Origin: Porticoccaceae bacterium
GTDB lineage: Bacteria > Pseudomonadota > Gammaproteobacteria > Pseudomonadales > Porticoccaceae
Reading direction: 5' to 3'
Length of the DNA stretch: 59,284 bases
Assembly (NCBI GenBank): GCA_029212965.1
Contig: JARGOV010000013.1
Span: 3,770-63,053 of the forward strand
The notes beneath the pieces were generated by a model that saw only the letters and a list, made by a program, of their open reading frames with translations, had not been told where the DNA came from and did no database searches. Every line of letters starts with the position of its first letter. Within the stretch, counting starts at the first letter, position 1. The position numbers and the translations under genes were made by a program. This document shows positions 37,418 to 47,803 of this stretch, piece after piece.

Positions 37418-37446
37418 ATTCTATACACTTGTCACCCTTGGTGCAA
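37418..37446 (-). promoter_or_regulatory. Putative rpsU operon promoter
   Basis: On the minus strand TTGCAC (37441-37446) and TAGAAT (37418-37423) are exactly 17 bp apart in the rpsU/tsaD divergent gap. A start near 37411 would give a leader of about 105 nt. Confidence 0.5.
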
Positions 37447-37580
37447 AATTTTTTGTCGTTGGGTTATTCACCAAGGCTATTGAGCCGGTGGTTTTCACCT
37501 CCGTTGCGCATTATTATGCGCTCGGACAAATTTTGCGCTCGCGTTTATTGCTTGATTTAGCGCGGCTATTGAGGAAAGAG

Positions 37581-38648
37581 ATGCGAGTACTGGGCATAGA
37601 AACATCCTGTGATGAAACCGGTGTGGCAATCTATGACAGTGATACGGGCCTGTTAGCTGATGCCTTATATAGCCAGGTTGAGGTGCACGCCGACTATGGT
37701 GGTGTGGTGCCTGAGTTGGCTTCGCGTGACCACGTGCGCAAATTACTGCCGATGATTCGCCAAATTCTCGCTGACACGGCACTACAAGCTGGCGATATTG
37801 ACGGCATTGCCTATACCGCTGGCCCCGGCCTGATTGGTGCACTGATGGTGGGCGGCTCGGTGGCTCGCTCGCTGGGTTATGCTTGGGGTGTGCCGACCCT
37901 CGGCGTGCACCACATGGAGGGGCACTTACTAGCACCGATGCTTGAAGATAACCCCCCGCAATACCCCTTTATCGCCCTGCTGGTTTCCGGTGGACACACC
38001 CAATTGGTCAGTGTAAAGGCTATTGGTGAGTATGAAATTCTTGGTGAATCTCTCGATGATGCCGCTGGTGAGGCGTTTGATAAAGCGGCAAAAATGCTCG
38101 ATATGGATTACCCCGGTGGCCCCCGTATTGCTAAATTAGCAGAGAAAGGTGAGGCGGGACGCTTTCGTTTCCCGCGCCCTATGTGTGATCGCCCTGGGCT
38201 CGATTTCAGTTTTTCAGGTTTGAAAACCTTTACCTTAAATACCGTGGCTAAAGAACGGGGTGCCAGTGTACTGCCCGATGAACAAACCCAGGCCGATATT
38301 GCCTGGGCCTTCCAAGATGCTGTGGTCGATACGTTAATGATTAAATGCCGACGGGCGATTAAAGAAACTGGCCTTAAAACGCTGGTTATTGCCGGTGGTG
38401 TTTCTGCCAACATCTGCTTGCGTGAGCGACTTGAAAAAGCCCTCGCCAAGCTTGATGCCAAAGTTTTCTATGCCCGCAACGCCTTTTGCACCGACAATGG
38501 CGCGATGATCGCCTACGCCGGTTGCCAGCGCTTGATGGCGGGGCAGCACGACGATCTGACAATTCGCGCAGTGCCGCGCTGGCCTCTCGATACCTTACCG
38601 CCCCTGCAGAGCAATCAGTCGGCGCTCGCGTCGGCTATAGAGGAATAA
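37581..38648 (+). CDS. tsaD: tRNA N6-adenosine threonylcarbamoyltransferase TsaD
   Basis: A 356-residue ASKHA-fold enzyme that, with TsaB/TsaE, adds threonylcarbamoyl to A37 of ANN-decoding tRNAs. It opens with [16 protein letters not shown]; metal-binding histidines are in [10 protein letters not shown]; nucleotide-site motifs are [30 protein letters not shown] and [13 protein letters not shown]. The ATG at 37581 with GAGGAAAGAG upstream is correct; the frame stays open back to 37368 without family similarity. folB follows after 3 bp. Confidence 0.97.
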   Translation: MRVLGIETSCDETGVAIYDSDTGLLADALYSQVEVHADYGGVVPELASRDHVRKLLPMIRQILADTALQAGDIDGIAYTAGPGLIGALMVGGSVARSLGYAWGVPTLGVHHMEGHLLAPMLEDNPPQYPFIALLVSGGHTQLVSVKAIGEYEILGESLDDAAGEAFDKAAKMLDMDYPGGPRIAKLAEKGEAGRFRFPRPMCDRPGLDFSFSGLKTFTLNTVAKERGASVLPDEQTQADIAWAFQDAVVDTLMIKCRRAIKETGLKTLVIAGGVSANICLRERLEKALAKLDAKVFYARNAFCTDNGAMIAYAGCQRLMAGQHDDLTIRAVPRWPLDTLPPLQSNQSALASAIEE

Positions 38649-38651
38649 ACC

Positions 38652-39011
38652 ATGGATATTGTCTATATCCGCGATTTACAGATTGAAACTATTATTGGTA
38701 TCTATGATTGGGAGCGTGAAGTGCGCCAAACTATTTCTCTCGACCTGGAAATGGCTGCCGACATACGCCGAGCTGCCGCGACAGATGATATTTTACACAC
38801 GCTTAATTACAAAGCGGTGGCCAAGCGTTTAATTGCTTTTGTCGAAGAATCCCAGTGTTTATTGGTTGAGCGGTTGGCGGAAGAGATTGCGAATATCGTG
38901 CGCAATGAATTTGATGTGCCGTGGTTGAAATTGCGCCTCAGCAAGCCGGGTGCCCTACGTGGTTCGAAAGATGTGGGCATTATTATTGAGCGAGGTAAAA
39001 AACCAGCATGA
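38652..39011 (+). CDS. folB: Dihydroneopterin aldolase FolB
   Basis: A 119-residue T-fold enzyme of folate synthesis, converting 7,8-dihydroneopterin to 6-hydroxymethyl-dihydropterin. The start MDIVYIRDLQIETIIGIYDWEREVRQ matches the family, with the substrate-binding Glu in LVERLAEEIA and the catalytic Lys in LRLSKPGAL. It starts 3 bp after tsaD and overlaps folK by 4 bp (ATGA). In Pseudomonas and E. coli, plsY lies near tsaD; no plsY is present between tsaD and folB. Confidence 0.96.
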   Translation: MDIVYIRDLQIETIIGIYDWEREVRQTISLDLEMAADIRRAAATDDILHTLNYKAVAKRLIAFVEESQCLLVERLAEEIANIVRNEFDVPWLKLRLSKPGALRGSKDVGIIIERGKKPA

Positions 39012-39544
39012 CGTCTTCAGTTTCACAGCGGGTTTACCTTAGCGTCGGCAGTAATATTGATCGTGAAAAAAACATTCTCGCGTGCCTCGATGCCCTTGCC
39101 CACCACTTTGGTGAATTAATTATTTCACCTGTTTATGAAAGTGAGTCCGTAGGTTTTACTGGCGATAGTTTCTATAATTTGGTGGTCGGTATCGACAGCG
39201 CGCTGAGTGTCGGTGAACTCGCCGTGATCATGCGTGATATTGAAACGGCCAATAAGCGCAGCCGTGCAGGGCCAAAATTCGGCCCGCGTACTCTGGATAT
39301 TGATATTCTCACTTACGGTGACGTAACCGGTGTGGTCGACGGCGTTACCTTGCCGAGGGATGAAGTGACCGAAAATGCGTTTGTCCTTTTGCCTCTCGTT
39401 GATATTGCCCCGCATGAAAAACACCCGGTGAGCTGCACAGCGTATAGCGATATTGCAAAAAGTTTTGCGGGTCGCGAGCAAAAACTGTGGCGTATTGATT
39501 TTAGCTGGCAGGGACGTACTATCTCTAGAAAAAACAAGAATTAA
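39008..39544 (+). CDS. folK: 2-amino-4-hydroxy-6-hydroxymethyldihydropteridine pyrophosphokinase FolK
   Basis: A 178-residue HPPK that pyrophosphorylates the FolB product. Motifs are VYLSVGSNIDREKNI at the N-terminus, SPVYESESVGFTGDSFYNLVVGID, the RSRAGPKFGPRTLDIDILTYG signature with the Mg-binding Asp pair, and LPRDEVTENAFVLLPLVDIAP. It overlaps folB and ends convergent with the SDR gene. Confidence 0.96.
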   Translation: MTSSVSQRVYLSVGSNIDREKNILACLDALAHHFGELIISPVYESESVGFTGDSFYNLVVGIDSALSVGELAVIMRDIETANKRSRAGPKFGPRTLDIDILTYGDVTGVVDGVTLPRDEVTENAFVLLPLVDIAPHEKHPVSCTAYSDIAKSFAGREQKLWRIDFSWQGRTISRKNKN

Positions 39545-39604
39545 TCCCCTGTCAATTAATCTCAATGCGTTGCGTAATTAACAATGGGGTTTGTGGCAAA
39601 CTAT

Positions 39605-40348
39605 TTAATAAATGAGATGTTTTCCGCCGTCAACGGCAATAGTTTGTCCTGTTATATAGCTGGCGTCGGCCACAAAAAATTCGGCTAAGCGAGTAATGTC
39701 TTCGCTGTTGCCCATGCGCTGTAGTGGAATGGTTTTGATCAGTGATTCTTGTGCGTCATTTTCTTGTGCGTCGTTTTCAGGCCACAGAATAACACCGGGG
39801 GCAATGCCGTTAACCCTGACGTTTGGGGCGAGGTCTTTAGCCAGTGTTTTTGTCAGCATTTTATTGCCCGCTTTGGCAATGCAATAAATACTGTGATTAC
39901 TTAGGGGTTGATGGGCGTGAATGTCGGCAATATTGACGATACTACCGCTGCGTTTTTTTAGCTCGCTTGCCAATGCCTGGCAAAGAAAAAATGGGCCCTT
40001 TAAATTACTGCCAATAAGGTCATCCCATTGGGTATTTGTCGCGGTCGCTAACGGGGTGGGGTAAAAGCTTGAGGCGTTATTAACCAGTGCGTCGAGTTGA
40101 CCCCAGTGGGCAATACTGGTTTCGGCGAGTTGCGCGATACTGTCGATATCAAGCAAGTTGGCCTGAAGCGTGTGAGCGGAGTCAGGGCGCGTGGCGTTGA
40201 GCGTTGCGCAGAGTTTTTCAGCATCAGCGGCAGAATGTTGGTAGTGAATAATGACCCTATAGCCGCGCCCGTGCATTCGCAGGGCAGTGGCCGCCCCAAT
40301 ACGTCGGGCGGCACCGGTGATTAATACCACCGGAGATTGTTCAGGCAT
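39605..40348 (-). CDS. SDR oxidoreductase, pteridine reductase (FolM/PTR1)-like
   Basis: A 247-residue short-chain dehydrogenase. The cofactor motif TGAARRIG (11-18) is the TGxxxRxG form typical of pteridine reductases instead of the usual TGxxxGxG. NNASSFYPTP, the catalytic Tyr/Lys in SIYCIAKAG and PGVILWPE are also PTR1/FolM-like. It probably reduces dihydrobiopterin/dihydrofolate-type pterins; position beside folB-folK supports this. Between the catalytic and C-terminal parts is a tandem ENDAQENDAQ repeat. It overlaps cca by 8 bp. Confidence 0.85.
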   Translation of the reverse strand: MPEQSPVVLITGAARRIGAATALRMHGRGYRVIIHYQHSAADAEKLCATLNATRPDSAHTLQANLLDIDSIAQLAETSIAHWGQLDALVNNASSFYPTPLATATNTQWDDLIGSNLKGPFFLCQALASELKKRSGSIVNIADIHAHQPLSNHSIYCIAKAGNKMLTKTLAKDLAPNVRVNGIAPGVILWPENDAQENDAQESLIKTIPLQRMGNSEDITRLAEFFVADASYITGQTIAVDGGKHLIY

Positions 40349-41585
40349 TGTCTTCTATCTTAGCTTGGTTGCGTTTATAGGTAGAGATGCACTCAAGACG
40401 TTTGTTGTCTAATGCTTCGCCAATAGCAGCACCTTTAAGACCTGCGTTAACAAATGGTTCGCTGGTAATACCCGTTACCTTGTCGGCCAGGTTTTGCAAC
40501 CATGGCGCCGAGGGATAGTCGGCAGTTTCATAACCGGTGCGGCCACGTGCATCGGCAATGCAGGCGAGCAGAAAGCAGGGCAGTGCCTCGGGTTGGCGGA
40601 ACACGTCCAGACCTTTTAGTACTTTTAATACCGTGGCGGGGCGTAGAGTCTCAATTTTGTGGCACAGCAGGTGATAGCGGGTGACCATCACAGCCAGCTT
40701 GCGGAATCGATTGGGTACACGCAGGCGCTGGCAAAAGGCTTCTACCAGAGGGACGCCAGCCTCTTCGTGGCCCATGTGGCGGGGCAATATATGCTCGGGG
40801 GTAATGCCTTTGCCCAGATCGTGCATCATAACGGCAAAACGCACGCGCGGGTCTTGGCTCAGTTGCGTGGCTTGGTCCAGGGCCATCAGCAAATGAATGC
40901 CCGTGTCGACCTCGGGGTGAAAGTCAGCCCGCTGGGGGACTCCAAAGAGTTGTTCGAGTTCGGGGAAGAGTATTTTCAGTGCGCCGCATTCGCGCAGCAC
41001 TTCAATATAGGTGCGGGCGGAGTCCTCCGACAGCGCTTTGAGCGTTTCGCTCCAAACTCTCTCGGGTGTTAAATATTCCAGCTCGCCGCTAGCGGTAATG
41101 GTTTTCATTAGTGCCAGTGTTTCGTCTGCCACGCTAAAGCCGAGGTGATGAAAGCGGGCGGCAAAGCGAGCGACGCGCAGTACCCGTAAAGGGTCTTCCA
41201 CAAAGGCAGCGGACACGTGGCGCAGTTTGCGATTGATGATGTCTTGCTGGCCACCGTAGGGGTCGAGCAATTGACCATCGCTATTTTCGGCAATGGCATT
41301 TATTGTGAGGTCGCGGCGCGAGAGATCTTGGTCGAGGGTTACGTTCGTGTCGGTATGAAACACAAAGCCGCCATAGCCGTGGCCGTTCTTGCGCTCGGTG
41401 CGGGCGAGGGCGTATTCCTCGCCGGTGTCGGGGTGTAGGAAGACTGGGAAATCACTACCGACGGTGCGAAAGCCTAGTTGCTCTAGCTCCTGAGGCTGGG
41501 CGCCGACCACCACCCAATCGCGATCCTTAACGGCGAGACCAAGGAGTTTGTCGCGTACTGCGCCACCAACCTGATAAATATCCAT
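40341..41585 (-). CDS. cca: Multifunctional CCA tRNA nucleotidyltransferase
   Basis: A 414-residue class II CCA-adding enzyme. The N-terminal nucleotidyltransferase domain has GGAVRDKLLG and the metal-binding DRDW, followed by RRDLTINAIAEN and the RRxxR-type RVLRVARFAARFHHLGF. A C-terminal HD phosphohydrolase domain (HDLGKGITPEHILPRHMGHE) makes it the multifunctional gammaproteobacterial form with 2',3'-cyclic phosphodiesterase/phosphatase activity. The encoded tRNA in this window already carries CCA, so its role would be repair. It is 18 bp after uvrA. Confidence 0.96.
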   Translation of the reverse strand: MDIYQVGGAVRDKLLGLAVKDRDWVVVGAQPQELEQLGFRTVGSDFPVFLHPDTGEEYALARTERKNGHGYGGFVFHTDTNVTLDQDLSRRDLTINAIAENSDGQLLDPYGGQQDIINRKLRHVSAAFVEDPLRVLRVARFAARFHHLGFSVADETLALMKTITASGELEYLTPERVWSETLKALSEDSARTYIEVLRECGALKILFPELEQLFGVPQRADFHPEVDTGIHLLMALDQATQLSQDPRVRFAVMMHDLGKGITPEHILPRHMGHEEAGVPLVEAFCQRLRVPNRFRKLAVMVTRYHLLCHKIETLRPATVLKVLKGLDVFRQPEALPCFLLACIADARGRTGYETADYPSAPWLQNLADKVTGITSEPFVNAGLKGAAIGEALDNKRLECISTYKRNQAKIEDNA

Positions 41586-41603
41586 AAGCTAACTTTAGCT
41601 GTT

Positions 41604-44471
41604 TTAGGCCCGTTTAGCAGCTTGCCTTGCTGGTTTTTGTGGTTTGAGCAGCGCTTTCAAAAAGTGTCCGGTATAGGAGCCCTCTGCCGCGGCCACTTGT
41701 TCGGGGGTGCCCGTGGCGATAATTCGGCCGCCGCCACTGCCGCCCTCTGGCCCTAGATCAATCACCCAGTCCGCCGTTTTAACCACGTCCAGATTGTGTT
41801 CAATCACTACCACTGTATTGCCATGGTCGCGAAAGCGGTGCAATACGGTGAGTAACTGCTGGATGTCGTGAAAGTGCAGGCCGGTGGTGGGTTCATCGAG
41901 TATGTACAGGGTTTTACCCGTGTCGCGTTTTGATAGTTCGCGGGATAGTTTCACCCGCTGAGCTTCGCCGCCCGACAGTGTCGTCGCGGCCTGTCCCAGC
42001 TTAATATAGGACAAGCCGACATCGCTCAACGTTTGCAGCTTGGTGGCGATGCTGGGGACGGGGCTAAAAAAATCGAGGGCATCTTCAATGGTCATTTCCA
42101 GCACCTCGTGAATGGTCTTGCCCTTGTAGCGAATTTCCAGGGTTTCACGGTTGTAGCGAGCACCTTTGCAGGTATCGCAGGTGACGTAAACATCGGGCAA
42201 AAAGTGCATTTCGACTTTTTTAACGCCATCGCCCTGACAGGCCTCACAGCGTCCGCCTTTAACATTAAAGCTGAAGCGCCCGGCTTTATAGCCCCGTGAT
42301 CTGGCCTCTTGCGTACCGGCGAACAATTCCCGCACCGGAGTGAATATACCCGTATAAGTTGCCGGATTAGAGCGCGGTGTGCGGCCGATGGGGCTTTGAT
42401 CAATATCGACACATTTGTCGAATTGCTCCAAGCCTTTGACGCTGGCGTGGGGTGCGGCGCTCAGGGTGGTCGCTTTGTTGAGCGCCGTCGCCGCAAGGGG
42501 GTAGAGGGTTTCGTTAATCAGCGTTGACTTGCCCGAACCGGAGACCCCGGTAATGCAGGTCAGCAGGCCGACGGGAATGTCGATATCCACCGCCTGTAGA
42601 TTGTTGCCGTCGACACCACGCAAGCTGAGCTGTTTGTCGGCATTATTGGGTGTGCGCTCGGCGGGAATGGCAATCACTTTTTTTCCTGATAAATAATCCC
42701 CTGTCAGTGAGCGTTCCGCGGCGAGAATGTCCGCAACTTGACCGCAGGCGATTACCTCACCACCGTGTACACCGGCACCGGGGCCGATATCGACCACATA
42801 GTCGGCGGCGCGTATCGCCTCTTCGTCGTGCTCGACAACAATCACGGTATTGCCGAGATCGCGCAGGCGCACCAGCGTGCTGAGCAGGCGCGTATTGTCG
42901 CGTTGATGCAGGCCGATGGAGGGTTCGTCGAGAATGTACATGACCCCAACCAGTCCGGCACCGATCTGGCTGGCCAGGCGAATGCGCTGGGCCTCGCCGC
43001 CGGACAGAGTGTCGGCACTGCGCTCGAGTGTCAGATAGTTGAGACCCACATCGACGAGAAAATGCAGGCGGTCGCGAATTTCCTTCAAGATTTGTTCGGC
43101 AATTTGTGCCTGTTGGCCGTCGAGTGAGAGTTGCCGATAATAGTCGGCCAAATCGCCGATCGATAAGGCGGTGACTTCGGGCAAGCTTTTATCGTCGATA
43201 AAGACATGTCGCGCCGCTTTATTTAACCGCTGGCCAGCGCACTCGGGGCAGGACTGGGTGTTTTGGAACTTGGCCAAATCCTCTCGCACGGTTTGTGACT
43301 CGGTCTCCCGGTAGCGCCGCTCCATATTGGGAATAATTCCCTCGAAGGTGTGGGTGCGTTTATAAACGCTGCCTCGGTCATTGACATAGTTAAAGGCAAT
43401 CTCTTCAGTGCCGCTGCCAAATAGCACCTTCTGCTGTTGGGCTGAGCTGAGCGCCTCAAAGGGTGTGTCGATGTCAAAGCCGTAGTGGCTGGCCAGCGAG
43501 GTGAGCATGTTGAAGTAAAACAGGTTGCGCCGATCCCAGCCGCGAATGGCACCCTCTGAAATTGTCGCCTCGGGATGTTGCACCACCCGGTCAACGTCGA
43601 AAAACTGCTTGATGCCCAGGCCATCACAACTCGGGCAGGCGCCGGAGGGGTTATTAAAAGAAAACACCCGGGGTTCCAGCTCATTAATGCTGTAGTTGCA
43701 CACCGGGCAGGCAAAGCGGGCGGAAAAAATATGATCGGGCTTGCCTGCGTCTTCTTTATCCATATAGGCAGCGAGTACCAGACCTTCCGACAGGGCGAGT
43801 GAGGTCTCGATAGACTCCGACAAGCGCAGGGCGATGTCGTCACGCACCTTGATGCGATCCACTACCACCTCAATCGTGTGTTTCTTGTTTTTTTCTAAAT
43901 CGGGTAACTCGTCGAGTTCATAAACCCGGCCGTCGACCCGGGCGCGAATAAAGCCCTGGGCGCGCAATTGCTCAAACACATGCAAGTGCTCACCCTTTCG
44001 CTCGCGAATTAGCGGGGCAATAATCATCAACTTAGTGCCTTCACCCAGCCCTAAAATCTGGTCGACCATCTGGCTGACGGTTTGCGCCGCCAAGGGCTCA
44101 TTGTGCTCCGGGCAGCGAGGCTCACCGGTGCGCGCGTAGAGTAAGCGCAGATAATCGTAGATTTCAGTAATCGTGCCCACAGTCGAGCGAGGGTTGTGGG
44201 AGGTGGACTTCTGCTCGATAGAAATGGCCGGCGACAAACCCTCAATATGATCGATGTCTGGCTTTTCCATCATCGACAAAAACTGCCGGGCGTAGGCCGA
44301 CAGTGACTCAACATAGCGTCGCTGGCCCTCGGCGTAGAGAGTGTCGAAGGCGAGGGAAGATTTGCCTGAACCCGATAACCCTGTGATCACCACCAACTTG
44401 TCGCGGGGTATATCAATGTCAATGTTCTTCAGATTGTGTGTTCGAGCACCGCGCAGTTTGATCGATTTCAT
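41604..44471 (-). CDS. uvrA: Excinuclease ABC subunit A (UvrA)
   Basis: A 955-residue UvrA, the damage-recognition ATPase of nucleotide excision repair. Two ABC modules are complete: the first Walker A is [19 protein letters not shown], with its signature [16 protein letters not shown]; the second Walker A is [17 protein letters not shown], with signature [15 protein letters not shown]. Zinc modules are seen in CPVC/CPSC (about 253-283) and [24 protein letters not shown] near-LexA site upstream has the wrong spacing. It diverges from the type I secretion operon. Confidence 0.98.
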   Translation of the reverse strand: MKSIKLRGARTHNLKNIDIDIPRDKLVVITGLSGSGKSSLAFDTLYAEGQRRYVESLSAYARQFLSMMEKPDIDHIEGLSPAISIEQKSTSHNPRSTVGTITEIYDYLRLLYARTGEPRCPEHNEPLAAQTVSQMVDQILGLGEGTKLMIIAPLIRERKGEHLHVFEQLRAQGFIRARVDGRVYELDELPDLEKNKKHTIEVVVDRIKVRDDIALRLSESIETSLALSEGLVLAAYMDKEDAGKPDHIFSARFACPVCNYSINELEPRVFSFNNPSGACPSCDGLGIKQFFDVDRVVQHPEATISEGAIRGWDRRNLFYFNMLTSLASHYGFDIDTPFEALSSAQQQKVLFGSGTEEIAFNYVNDRGSVYKRTHTFEGIIPNMERRYRETESQTVREDLAKFQNTQSCPECAGQRLNKAARHVFIDDKSLPEVTALSIGDLADYYRQLSLDGQQAQIAEQILKEIRDRLHFLVDVGLNYLTLERSADTLSGGEAQRIRLASQIGAGLVGVMYILDEPSIGLHQRDNTRLLSTLVRLRDLGNTVIVVEHDEEAIRAADYVVDIGPGAGVHGGEVIACGQVADILAAERSLTGDYLSGKKVIAIPAERTPNNADKQLSLRGVDGNNLQAVDIDIPVGLLTCITGVSGSGKSTLINETLYPLAATALNKATTLSAAPHASVKGLEQFDKCVDIDQSPIGRTPRSNPATYTGIFTPVRELFAGTQEARSRGYKAGRFSFNVKGGRCEACQGDGVKKVEMHFLPDVYVTCDTCKGARYNRETLEIRYKGKTIHEVLEMTIEDALDFFSPVPSIATKLQTLSDVGLSYIKLGQAATTLSGGEAQRVKLSRELSKRDTGKTLYILDEPTTGLHFHDIQQLLTVLHRFRDHGNTVVVIEHNLDVVKTADWVIDLGPEGGSGGGRIIATGTPEQVAAAEGSYTGHFLKALLKPQKPARQAAKRA

Positions 44472-44684
44472 GGATTGGTTTGACTGTTTGACTAACAGGC
44501 AATTATAAAACTAATCGCGTAGCAGGATATAGGCTTGTGAGAGAATGTTTGTTTTTTCTCTAAGGTCATTGCATGGCCTCATTTATGATGTTTGTCTATA
44601 TCAATTGTGTTAATGTGCCTCGCTAAATTTTTTAGGCGCCATTGGTTCGTTGTTTGCTATGCGCGGGAAGCTCGATCTATACAT
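44472..44684. other. Intergenic region between uvrA and the type I secretion operon
   Basis: 213 bp without a supported gene. In many gammaproteobacteria ssb lies across from uvrA; it is not here. No convincing promoter pair was found by eye for the secretion operon. Confidence 0.45.
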
Positions 44685-46412
44685 ATGAATTTAAATAGCA
44701 AGACTAAATCTGATCTCGAAGATGCTTTGTATCAATGCCGGCATTCGTTTATTTCTGCGGCGATTTTTAGCATGTGCATTAATTTTTTAATGTTGGTGCC
44801 CGTGGTTTATATGCTGCAGCTCTATGACCGGGTCATTCCCAGTGGCAGCATGTCTACCTTAATCATGCTGACCATAATTGCGATGTTTTTGTTTCTGACT
44901 ATGGGTGGTTTGGAATGGGTGCGTTCGATTATTCTAGTAAAGGTTAGTACACGGCTGGAAACGCTACTTAATACGCGGCTGCACGATATATCTTTCAAGC
45001 AGTCGCTGTATACCGGCGGAAAAAAAGCGTCATCTCAGCCTTTGGATGATCTAACGGGTTTACGCCAGTTTTTAACGGGTAATGGCCTGTTTGCCTTTTT
45101 TGACGCGCCGTGGATACCAGTATACATCGCCGTCATGTTTATGTTTCATGCATGGATTGGCTGGATGGCAATTATTACGGCATGTGTGCTAATTCTTGTC
45201 GCAATCGTCAATGAGAAGCTGACGCGCACTGCTCTGACTGAGGCGAATAACATTGCGATGGCCAATCGTGCACAGTTGAATAAAAATTTGGTCAACGCTG
45301 AAGTCATCGAGTCGATGGGCATGCTTGGTAGCATGCGTGCTCGATGGCTGGCCCGCAATGACGAAGTTCTCCAGTATCAATCTAATGCCAGTTCTAAGGC
45401 AGGCTTGCTGGCTGCCTTATCAAAAGTGCTGCGCCTGGCATCTCAGTCACTCATCCTAGGTTTAGGGGCGTACTTGGCGATTGAGCGGGAAATCTCTCCA
45501 GGTTCTATGATCGCTGGCTCGATACTTTTGGGGCGAGCCTTGGCGCCGATTGATCAAATGATCGGGGGCTGGAAGGGCTTTATTGGTGCGCGTGATCAAT
45601 ATGCCCGTATCAAAGAGTTGTTTTTGGGCGTACCTAAGGATGAGGAGCGAATGTCTTTGCCTGAACCCCAGGGCGAACTAACAGCAGAATCGGCGGTAAT
45701 TACTCCGCCCGGAACTAAATTGCCAGCGGTCAAAGGTGTGAGTTTTACCATTAAAAAAGGCATGTTGGTTGGTATTCTCGGCCCAAGTGGTGCAGGTAAA
45801 TCTACCCTGGTAAGAGGGTTGTTGGGAATATGGCCAACGTCAAGCGGTAAAATTCGACTGGACGGTGCTGATGTTTTTACCTGGAACAGAGAGGAACTAG
45901 GTTCATCGATTGGCTATTTGCCTCAAGATGTTGAGTTATTTGAGGGGACGGTTAGTGAAAATATCTCGCGCTTTGGAGAGCTGGATTCAGAGGCTGTAAT
46001 AAGAGCCAGTAAGGCAGCTGACGTGCATGAAATGATTCTGCGCTTTCAAGATGGGTACGATACGGTTATTGGTCCAGCTGGTGGAACTTTGTCAGGGGGA
46101 CAGCGTCAGAGAATTGGTTTGGCCAGAGCCCTATACGGTGATCCGGCTCTTATTGTGCTTGATGAGCCAAATGCCAATCTCGATGAAGCGGGTGAGACGG
46201 CCTTAACAAAGGCAATGACCGGTCTGCGGCATGCAAACGTGACAGTGTTAGTCGTCACACACCGGCCAAATATCCTCGCTGCTATGGATAACATAATGAT
46301 ATTAAATGATGGTCAGATCATTGCTTTTGATCAACGCGATAAGATTTTAACCCAATTGCAGTCACAGCAAGCTGCGCTACCAGCTCGCCCTAGTACTGTT
46401 GTCCCAGGGTGA
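44685..46412 (+). CDS. Type I secretion ABC transporter, PrtD/RsaD type
   Basis: A 575-residue half-transporter. Membrane helices fill about residues 20-290 (first pair ISAAIFSMCINFLMLVPVVYMLQLYDRV and LIMLTIIAMFLFLTMGGLEW). The ATPase has Walker A GPSGAGKST (366-374), signature LSGGQRQRIG (469-478) and Walker B ALIVLDEPNANLDE. There is no N-terminal C39 or CLD domain, and the early LQLYDRVIPSGS segment is typical of the PrtD/AprD/RsaD exporters of RTX proteases, lipases and S-layer proteins. The ATG at 44685 is chosen; the open frame upstream to 44592 is not family-like. First of a complete three-gene exporter; no substrate gene adjoins it. Confidence 0.93.
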   Translation: MNLNSKTKSDLEDALYQCRHSFISAAIFSMCINFLMLVPVVYMLQLYDRVIPSGSMSTLIMLTIIAMFLFLTMGGLEWVRSIILVKVSTRLETLLNTRLHDISFKQSLYTGGKKASSQPLDDLTGLRQFLTGNGLFAFFDAPWIPVYIAVMFMFHAWIGWMAIITACVLILVAIVNEKLTRTALTEANNIAMANRAQLNKNLVNAEVIESMGMLGSMRARWLARNDEVLQYQSNASSKAGLLAALSKVLRLASQSLILGLGAYLAIEREISPGSMIAGSILLGRALAPIDQMIGGWKGFIGARDQYARIKELFLGVPKDEERMSLPEPQGELTAESAVITPPGTKLPAVKGVSFTIKKGMLVGILGPSGAGKSTLVRGLLGIWPTSSGKIRLDGADVFTWNREELGSSIGYLPQDVELFEGTVSENISRFGELDSEAVIRASKAADVHEMILRFQDGYDTVIGPAGGTLSGGQRQRIGLARALYGDPALIVLDEPNANLDEAGETALTKAMTGLRHANVTVLVVTHRPNILAAMDNIMILNDGQIIAFDQRDKILTQLQSQQAALPARPSTVVPG

Positions 46413-46441
46413 TTTTATGAATCAGGGCTTGGGTGATATTA

Positions 46442-47797
46442 ATGAGTGATGCAGTTGTTTTGGAGATGCCACGGGAATCTAAAGCTGTAGTGGAAGGCGC
46501 AGAGCTTGATTTTGATGACCGCGGTATTAGACATATCGGCGCTTTAATTGTGCTGCTGACATTTGTTGTTTTTGGGTTTTGGGCTTTCTTGGCACCTATT
46601 GATGGGGCGGCACTGGCGCCCGGTGTGGTGGTAGTGCAATCGCACAGTAAAACAATCCAGCATCTGGAGGGCGGCATAGTAAAACGTTTAGCCGTTAGAG
46701 AGGGTGATAGTGTTCGTCGCGGAGATGTTTTGCTGGAACTGGATAGCACGCAAAGTGCGGGCGAGTTGGGGATCGTTGAAGGCCAGTCAATTACGCTTCA
46801 TGCCGAAGAGGCTAGATTGTTGGCGGAGAGAGATGGTCTCTCCTCCGTAGCTTATCCCAATAACTGGTCATCTCTTGTTGATGAGCGGATCGTTGAAGCG
46901 ATGCAGGGGCAGAATCAAATTTTCTTAGCGCGTAAAAATGCTCAACTTGGTCAAAAAACAGTGCTTAAACAGCGTGTTGATCAATTGCGTTCTCAGTCTG
47001 TGGGGTTAGAACAACTAAAAAACAGTAAACAGGCTCTAGTGGAGTCATATAAAGAAGAAATCGCAGACTTAAAAGATTTGTTAAAAGATGGCTTTGCCGA
47101 TAAAAAGCGACTGCGTGAGTTTGAGCGAAATCTTGCCCAAACTAACGGCGATATTGCGGACATAATTTCCAGAATTGCAGGTATCAAAATTAAAATAGGT
47201 GAAACTCAGCTCGAGATTTTGCAAGTTGACATGGAATTTCAGGAGGAGGTGGCAGATCGTTTAGGTAAAGTTCAAAGCGATCTGTTTGAATTGGGGGAAC
47301 GCGCTCGTGTGCTGACAGACCGGGTGCGTCGTGTCTCAGTTCTGGCTCCGGTTGACGGTATGGTTGTCGGGCTTTCTGTGCATACCGAGGGCGGTGTTAT
47401 ATCCCCCGGCAGTGCGCTTATGGAAATCATCCCTCTAGGTGAGAGCTTAATGGTCGAAGCTCAAGTGCAACCCATTGATATTGACCGGGTCAAAACGGGT
47501 ATGGTTGCGGAAGTGCGATTCAGCGCTTTTAGCAGTAATACGCTTCCCGTCCTTGAAGGTAAGGTGCTCACGCTGTCAGCTGACCGCTTGGTTGATGAAC
47601 AAACGGGTATGCCTTATTTTTTGGCTCGAATTACGTTAACACCTGAAAGCCTACACGATCTTGAGAAACTTGATAATGTCGTTTTACTACCTGGAATGCC
47701 TGCTGAGGTTTTGATCAAAACAGGTGATCGAACTCTATTCCAGTACTTAACGAAACCCTTGCGTAATATGTTTGCACGATCATTTATTGAGGACTAA
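46442..47797 (+). CDS. HlyD/PrtE-type membrane fusion protein of type I secretion
   Basis: A 451-residue periplasmic adaptor. One N-terminal membrane helix (about residues 32-52, IGALIVLLTFVVFGFWAFLAP) is followed by the biotinyl-lipoyl half-motif IQHLEGGIVKRLAVREGDSVRRGDVLLELDST, a long helical hairpin (about 110-280) and the second half-motif VLAPVDGMVVGLSVHTEGGVISPGS, then the beta-barrel domain ending GMPAEVLIKTGDRTLFQYLTKPL, the usual PrtE/RsaE end. The ATG at 46442 is preferred to an in-frame GTG at 46433. It bridges the ABC exporter and the TolC-type channel. Confidence 0.94.
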   Translation: MSDAVVLEMPRESKAVVEGAELDFDDRGIRHIGALIVLLTFVVFGFWAFLAPIDGAALAPGVVVVQSHSKTIQHLEGGIVKRLAVREGDSVRRGDVLLELDSTQSAGELGIVEGQSITLHAEEARLLAERDGLSSVAYPNNWSSLVDERIVEAMQGQNQIFLARKNAQLGQKTVLKQRVDQLRSQSVGLEQLKNSKQALVESYKEEIADLKDLLKDGFADKKRLREFERNLAQTNGDIADIISRIAGIKIKIGETQLEILQVDMEFQEEVADRLGKVQSDLFELGERARVLTDRVRRVSVLAPVDGMVVGLSVHTEGGVISPGSALMEIIPLGESLMVEAQVQPIDIDRVKTGMVAEVRFSAFSSNTLPVLEGKVLTLSADRLVDEQTGMPYFLARITLTPESLHDLEKLDNVVLLPGMPAEVLIKTGDRTLFQYLTKPLRNMFARSFIED

Positions 47798-47803
47798 AGG
47801 GCA

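Noticed and set aside
43223-43843. 206-residue open frame inside uvrA on the same strand
   Set aside because: It lies in another frame of the clearly coded UvrA, has no recognisable domain and no ribosome-binding site; it is a shadow of a GC-rich gene.
44484-44498. LexA-box-like CTGTTTGACTAACAG just upstream of uvrA
   Set aside because: The consensus needs CTG-N10-CAG; here only 9 bases separate CTG and CAG, and LexA sites tolerate spacing changes poorly. Binding data or conservation would be needed.
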